64,000 nucleotides of DNA, from positions 12,299,646-12,363,645 of the forward strand of contig NW_004955446.1 of NCBI RefSeq assembly GCF_000276665.1, written 5' to 3'. This DNA comes from Chinchilla lanigera. Lineage: Eukaryota; Chordata; Mammalia; Rodentia; Chinchillidae. Positions 52,301 to 59,537 of the stretch are shown here, in pieces. A program made the translations under genes and the position numbers. The notes beneath the pieces were generated by a model. The model ran no database searches. It worked only from the letters and a program-made list of their open reading frames with translations, and was not told the DNA's origin. The stretch's first letter is position 1. Each line of letters starts with the position of its first letter.

Positions 52301-55300
52301 TATGGTAATTCCTCAATATACTAAAACTAGAAATTCCATTCAATTCCCCTTTTAGAGTTATAGATATCATATTACAGTGATATATTCATTACTATCTTTA
52401 TAGGAACAACTGTATAGCAGTATAACTCATAACAGCTAAATTACAAAAGTGGCCTATATGTTCATCAATGGATAAATGGATGAAAAAGTCACATACACAA
52501 CAGGAGTACTATTCTGCCATAAAGGATACATCTGAGTCATCTGTAGGAAACTGGATACACCTTTAAAAATGCTGAATGAAATAATTAGACACATTACATA
52601 GGTTCTCTTCTATGAGAAACCGAAAATGTAAGAGTAAAAAATAAGAGATAATAGGAAAGAGGGAGACAGATTTTTTGCAAAAGAGGACAGAAATTACGAT
52701 GTATTACACCCATGTATCAACTTCCCGTGATAATGTAATCATTATATACCATAAACTTACTAACAGATTTACACATACATGTGTGCATGCCTAGAGTCAA
52801 GAAAATTGCTAGACAGCATCTGAACCCAGGTTTCATAATAAAATTCCAGCTCTTCCATTAGATTACATGCATCCTGCACAATCTCCTTATTGTTTCTAAG
52901 GCCTTTAAGGTGAAAATGCTTGCTCATCGTTTTGCAGACAGTATAAAGAAAAATCCCATTTTAATATTAACCTAATTGTATATTGTTTGTACTTACCTCA
53001 TGTGTACATCCTTCAACAGTTTCAACAGACTGTACCTTAACCCTGGGCATCAGATCTGCCAAACTTAAAAACAGTGATTAAAATGAAACACACATTATTT
53101 TTCTAGAGTAAATAATAATCCTCCCAATCTGCATTGTAAATAAAATTATACTGGCCAATTATCAATATTCCAAATTAGAAAACTCTCAGCTATTAATATT
53201 CAGAAATTCTGTCACATTATTCATATATAGTACGTGCTGAAAATTCAAATTACTCAGTTAACGTCTTTATTATGAATACAAAATAAACTGCCAAACAAAT
53301 TATTCAAAAATTATGTCATCTTAGTTTTGAATAACAAGCTCTTCTATGAAGTACCATTATGATTTCAAAAGGAAACCAGTTGTAAAACTCATCACACCAC
53401 AGAGTATATGAAATAAACTGGTCTAATTCAGATCATGCTGTAATTTCAAAGCATTCCTTATTCTCATCAAAATTCTACATTATTATCATCTACAGTCTCC
53501 ATTTAGACTCCTGAGAGGTCACAACTGTAAATAAAAGGAGGAAAATTAGATGTACATTTCTATGCTAGATTAATTATTTTTTCATTTATTATACTTCTGA
53601 TACTTGTGCTCGCTTAGGTAGCATATCAGAAGTATTTCTGATATATGAAGTCAATAACCACAGCTTGTATAAAACCCGAAAGTTACAATAAGTAAAAAAG
53701 ACTTTTAAACTACCAGTATTATTTTGTAACTTATTATAATAGTTTCAGTAAGTGGTACATGTTAAATACTTCAATGACACATCTTTCAGCATTTACAGTA
53801 GATAATTTTACTAGCTGTAACAGTAACTGGTTAAAAAAAACCAGAAAAACATTATAATATCAACCAAGAATATAGAAGGAAAAAGCAAAAATTGTAAATA
53901 TCATTACAACAGGATCAGATCAACTAAAAATATCGGTATCAACTAAGAAGTTCTGCAGGGCCAGGGATATAGCTCAGCGGTATAAGCGCCTGCTTAGCAA
54001 ACACAAGGTCCTGAGTTTGATTCCTGGTACCAAAAAAAAGAATTTCTAACTTCCAAAATCTGAGAAACACCAGTAACAGAAAATATCCAGCCACAGATAT
54101 CCTTTGGTTTTCCTCATTGACAAGTGCCTTGAGATTGATAGCCATCTCACTGCTACATAAAACAATGAAAAATCTAATTCCTTCCACTATTCCTTCCACT
54201 GGGTAAGTTTTACTGTTTCCTCTTATTCTATTACTCCAGTGCTCGACCTGGCAGCACATATACTAAAGTATTATACTCCTTCAGTGATCATCATTTTATT
54301 AACAAATAAAATACACTTTTTCTTTTAAAAAAATCAATTTCAAGGCTCTCAAAATTGGATTCTAAATTATCAAGAGTCATTTTTACATTGTCATCTAATT
54401 GTTTAACCTTAAATGTTCTACATTTATAGGCTTCTATGTATACATAAATATACCATTTTCATTTCACTAGGCTTCTATGTATACATAAATATACCATTTT
54501 CATTTCACATAAAATGCCAACATAGAAGCATTTTTTAAAACTTCATACAATCCCCAAATAAAGATTTACTAACATTTATGACTATGGAAATATTACCTGA
54601 GATCTTCAGTTATTGACTCTTCTATCCTGGGCTTCTTTCCAAAAATGGGTTCATCTGTGCCTTCAAAATCTATCTCTCTCTTGTTTTTCCCACTATTAGT
54701 TGACTCTGATGGTAATTTACCATCAGAATGTTTCCTGAAAAGCAAACAGTTTAGAATTCTGTATTAGTTCTTGCTAATTCTGTATTGCTCCATATATTAT
54801 ATACACCATTCACCATGAAAAGTCATCTTTTAAGCACACGAATGTTACAAATCAAAATGAGCAAAAAGCTGAGGATAACTGAACCTTCTAATTAGTAAAA
54901 CTAATAACTACTTCTACAGTTCATATTTTTATGGAGGGATTATCATCTGGGTCTGAAATGTCTCCCAAAGGCTAATATGTTGAAGGTATGGTCCTTAATG
55001 CAGCAATGTTCAGAGGTGGGGCTTTGGGGAAGAGATTAGATCATAGGGCTTTGATCTCATCAATAGATTAATTCACTGACAGGTTCATAATTTGATGAAC
55101 TATTGGAAGGGGATAAAAACTTAGGAGCCAGAATCCAGTTTGTGTGCAGGGGGTGTATCCTGTGTCCAGCTTTCTGTTCCCTACCTTTCTTTGCTTCCTG
55201 GCTGTCATGAAATAAACAGCTTCCTCTACCATGTACTCCTATTGTGGAGATCTCTGCCTCACCTCAGGCTCCACTGTTCTAACTGAGTCAGGCAAACATG

Positions 55301-58300
55301 GATCCAAACCTCTGAAATGGTGAGCCCAAATAAACCTTTTCTGCTATAAATTGATTTTCTCAGTTATTCTGTTATAACAATGGAAAGTCGGCTTACACAG
55401 GCATTTTAAAAATATTTTTTAAAATGTGTATTAATAGAAATATCAACATAAACTTAAGAACTGTTAATCAAAACATCAGGTATTCAAGAAAGTACTTTTA
55501 ATAAACATTTAATGCCTTCTCTAGTAACATTTCTAGTAACATGGAAGAAATTTTTGTGTGTGTGGTTGGATTTGTTGGTTCAAGCAGTAAGAATAAATGG
55601 GTGCTTGATGGACTAAATATCAATAGGGGAAGAACTGAATCCGATCACTACCTTCCACATAAGAAAGAAACTAATTCCATATGAATTTTAGACCTAACTG
55701 TGGAAGGCAAAATTAACAAAGTGTCTAGAAGATAAACTCAGAAAGCCTTTAAGATTTGTTAGGCATAATTACTTATTAAAATATAAAAGTATGATTAAAT
55801 TGGACCGCATGAACATTAAGAATTTCTATTCATCAGAAGGCACCATTATAAAAGAGAGACTAGAATACTACTCCAACATAAAAAAGTTAAGCTAAGCATT
55901 TTTAGGTAAGTGATTTTTCCTCTAACCTCATACATCACCTTAACAGCACGATTTTAAGTGAAATAAATCAGACACACAAGTTTATCATATTGGTTCTTAT
56001 GTAAGAACTTGAAAATGCAACTAAGAAGCAAAATGGAGGATAGGCATTAGGAAGTAGGAAGAACTTTTTCAAATGAGAAGGGAACAAGAGATGGGGAGGG
56101 GAGGAGGAAACGAAGAGAAAAGGGATTTAAAGAAAAAGAAGATGAAAAAATAGAGCTTTTGTAAATGGAGAAGAAGGTTTAAAGAGAGAGGAAAGGGACA
56201 AAAAAGCAATGTTATGTACATGTACAAGTCTCCCATGATGAATGTGATCATTACTAACGTGCTAAAAAAAATTACGGAAAAGAGGCAAGACAAAAGATAT
56301 GTACACCTATAACTGAAAAAGGCATGTATCTAAAATATTGGAGGTAAGGAGTATAAACCAATTTTTAAAAAAAGACAATCCATAAAAAGTGATTGAAAGA
56401 TTTAATGGGGAAGTTATAAGAAATGTAAATTAGGCAATACTAGGTCAGAAGCTAAAATGTTTCAGTTTTAGAATCCTTTCACCAAGTTAGGCATGGTGAT
56501 GCATGCCTATAAGTATGTAATCCCAGCACTTGGGAGGCTGAGGCAGGAGGGTCACTGTGGGTTCAAGGTCAGGCTGGGCTACATAATGGGTTCAAGACCA
56601 GCCTGGACTCCAGAGTGAGCATGATCTTCAGGGAAATAAAAAGAGCCTGCTTCAGGAAAAAAAAAAAAGAATCCTTTCCCAGTCTTAAAAATTACAGACG
56701 ATTCCAAAGAATTGTGCTTAGGTAATTTTATCTATTAATATTTACTCAGATATTAAAATTTAAAGGTACTTGAGGGCTGTGGGGTAACAGCTCAGTGTTA
56801 GAATACTACATACTTAGACCCTGGGTTCAATCCTCCATTATTGCCCTCCCCCATTACTCATTAATTTGCCTTAAAATAACAAAACATTTTATACAAAAAT
56901 AAACATTTACAAAAATGTTTTAAAAATAAAAGAGGGGCACTGTTTCATATTCCTGCAAATCTCTGTCACCAGTTTCTGCATTAAACTTGATATGATATAC
57001 TATTTTAGCTGAAGTTTATGAAGAAAAACCCAGCCTCCTACAGGTACATAATTGATAAAAAAAGGCAGAATATTTTAATAGACTCTTCAGATAATTGTGA
57101 TTTTTCCTCTAACCTCATACAAGAACTCAATCACATTTAGAAAGCCACTGCTAGAGCTACTATAAAGTTTGCAAACAATACTTAGCCAAAGCCAAACACA
57201 AAAGAACATTTTTTGGGTGATTTCATTTATAAACTTTAAGTCACAGATGGAAAAATTTGACATTTTGTCACAACAGTCATTTCTGTGGGAGATAAGCTTT
57301 CTCTAATACTCTTTTTTTCCTGAGTAGTGGCTGTATAAGTGTGTTCACGCCATAAAATTCACCTCATGACCTCCATATTTTTCTTCGTATGTTCTACTTG
57401 TTTTTAAAAAGGTGTAACACACAATAGTGTTGATCTACATGCTTAAACATTTCCAAATTGAAGCTTTCTAAAATTTAAAAAACCTGTCACTTCCAATTCC
57501 CTAGATCAGTTGCTGATTACTAGTATGGACTTCCTTGGGACAAGCCATCAATATCCTTGGTCCTCAGAAAAATAATACAGCTGGAAAATAATTATAATTT
57601 CTTTCAGTTCTACTATTATTCTGAGTAAGCATCAATTCATCCACTGTACTTAAAATAATTCTACTAGGAGCTAAAGAAGACTAGTTCTCAAGCTTGAAAA
57701 AAAAAACCAGTAGAACATTTTCATTTAGAATATCTTGTAATTGTTTGTTTTTGTTTTCTTAGTACATGTTCGTAGTACACAATGATCAAATTTCCCCAGT
57801 TGGTACATGCACATAACACATCTGAATTCTTTTTTTAACCCCCTTTCCCACCTGTTCCTCACCTTCCCATGTGCAAAAGATTATCTTGCAAAGAGTAACT
57901 TATTTTTTTATACTGTGTGTTAAGACTTCTAGGTCTCCAGTTGTTTTTTTTTTCTTTGGGTGTGTGTGTGTGTGCCACATGTAGAATATGCATAGCTGAA
58001 ACACCTGAGTTATCCAGAAACAAAGTGTCGTATATAGGTAACCAATTTACTCTTAAATAAGGTTTGACTTCTTGAAATTATCTAAAAATGTTGTTTCTAG
58101 AAATTCATAAGGACAGCATACTTCTCTTTACAGCACCAGAAAGGGCACTATCTTGTCAATGTTAACTACATAATTTTGTTTGAAGGGTGGTAGCAGGGAT
58201 TGAACCTAGAGCTTCACACGTGCTAGGTTAAGTGTTCTACCACTGAGCCACATACTAACCCCATTTTAAAAAAAATTTTATTTGAGACTGTCTTGCTAAG

Positions 58301-59492
58301 TTGCCTCGGCTAGCCACAAATGACATTACAAACATGAGCCATGGCACCAGACCCTATTTCCTTATTCTGAAAATTGTAATGTGTATTGTGGTAATATACA
58401 AGAACGCCCTTAATTTCATAAAGTATACACTAAAGTAAGAATTTAGAAAAAAACTGGCAACATATCCATATCTTCCTCTACACAACTGAAAGAAAAGTAT
58501 AAACACATGAACATTCATACATATAAACGCAGGTGTACATGTGTGTATAATGGGAAAAGGAGGAACAGAGGACAAAACAAACATGAAATGTTAATGTTTG
58601 GGATATTTAGGTGAAAAGTGGGCAAGACTGGTAACGTCATTCTGATAACTTTTCCCATAAAGCACAGGATATCAAAGACTTAACATTATCTTGTTAAAAG
58701 TTCACAAAAGGCAATCTGAAGGGTTCTCACTGATCTCTGATTAGAAATCCAAGTATCAAAAGTAATAATGGAAGTCAGCAAGATAGCTCACACCTGTAAT
58801 CCCAGGACTCTGAGAGGCTGAGCCAAGAGGATCCCAAGTTTGAGTTCAAACTGAGCAACTTACTGACTCAGTGTGAGACCCTATTTCAAAATTTAAAAAA
58901 CAGGGTGGAGAGATAGCCCAGTGCAAATGCCACGTGTTCAATATTCACTACTGCAAAATAAATAAGTAGTTTTAAAAACAAATGACAACCTGAAGGTCCA
59001 TTAATGGATAACGGCATAAACAAATTTGGTACATCCATAACACAGAATACTACTAAGTAATAAAAAGGAACAAACTTTATGATATATGCTACATGAATGA
59101 ATCTCAAAAATACTTAGGAAAGCCCAAGCAAGAAAAGACACTGTATTTAAATAAAATTTTAAATAATGTTCAATTTAAGTAAAACTCTAGACAGTGCAAG
59201 CTGTTCTATAGCTGACAAATCATACTTCCCTGAAGCAGGGATGAAGATAGGGATGCATTAGAAAAGGTACAAAGCAACTTCTAGAGGTAATGGAAATATA
59301 TGTTATCTTAACTACACTTTAATGTACTTCAATTATATCCGGAAGGAAAGAAATAAGGTCTGGTGGGCACACATACTTCTTAAAGTACAACTCAGTTCTC
59401 AAAAACTTAAAAAGAGAAAGAATCCATCATTAATACTGCTTTCTTTTTATGAACTTTATTTCAAAGTAAATGAACAGCTGATGAGATAAAAG

Positions 59493-59537
<45 letters not shown>

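Larger units (their letters stand above)
49125..52996 (-). other. MTREX: MTREX intron 3
   Basis: Contains a B1 (49232-49362), four ID elements, a local direct duplication (50163-50326 and 51451-51618) and an L1 piece (51700-52760). Confidence 0.75.
53064..54596 (-). other. MTREX: MTREX intron 2
   Basis: Contains two fragments resembling the U6 snRNA 5' end (53606-53626 and 54239-54267), an ID (53956-54041) and a 41-bp tandem duplication (54428-54508). Confidence 0.75.
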
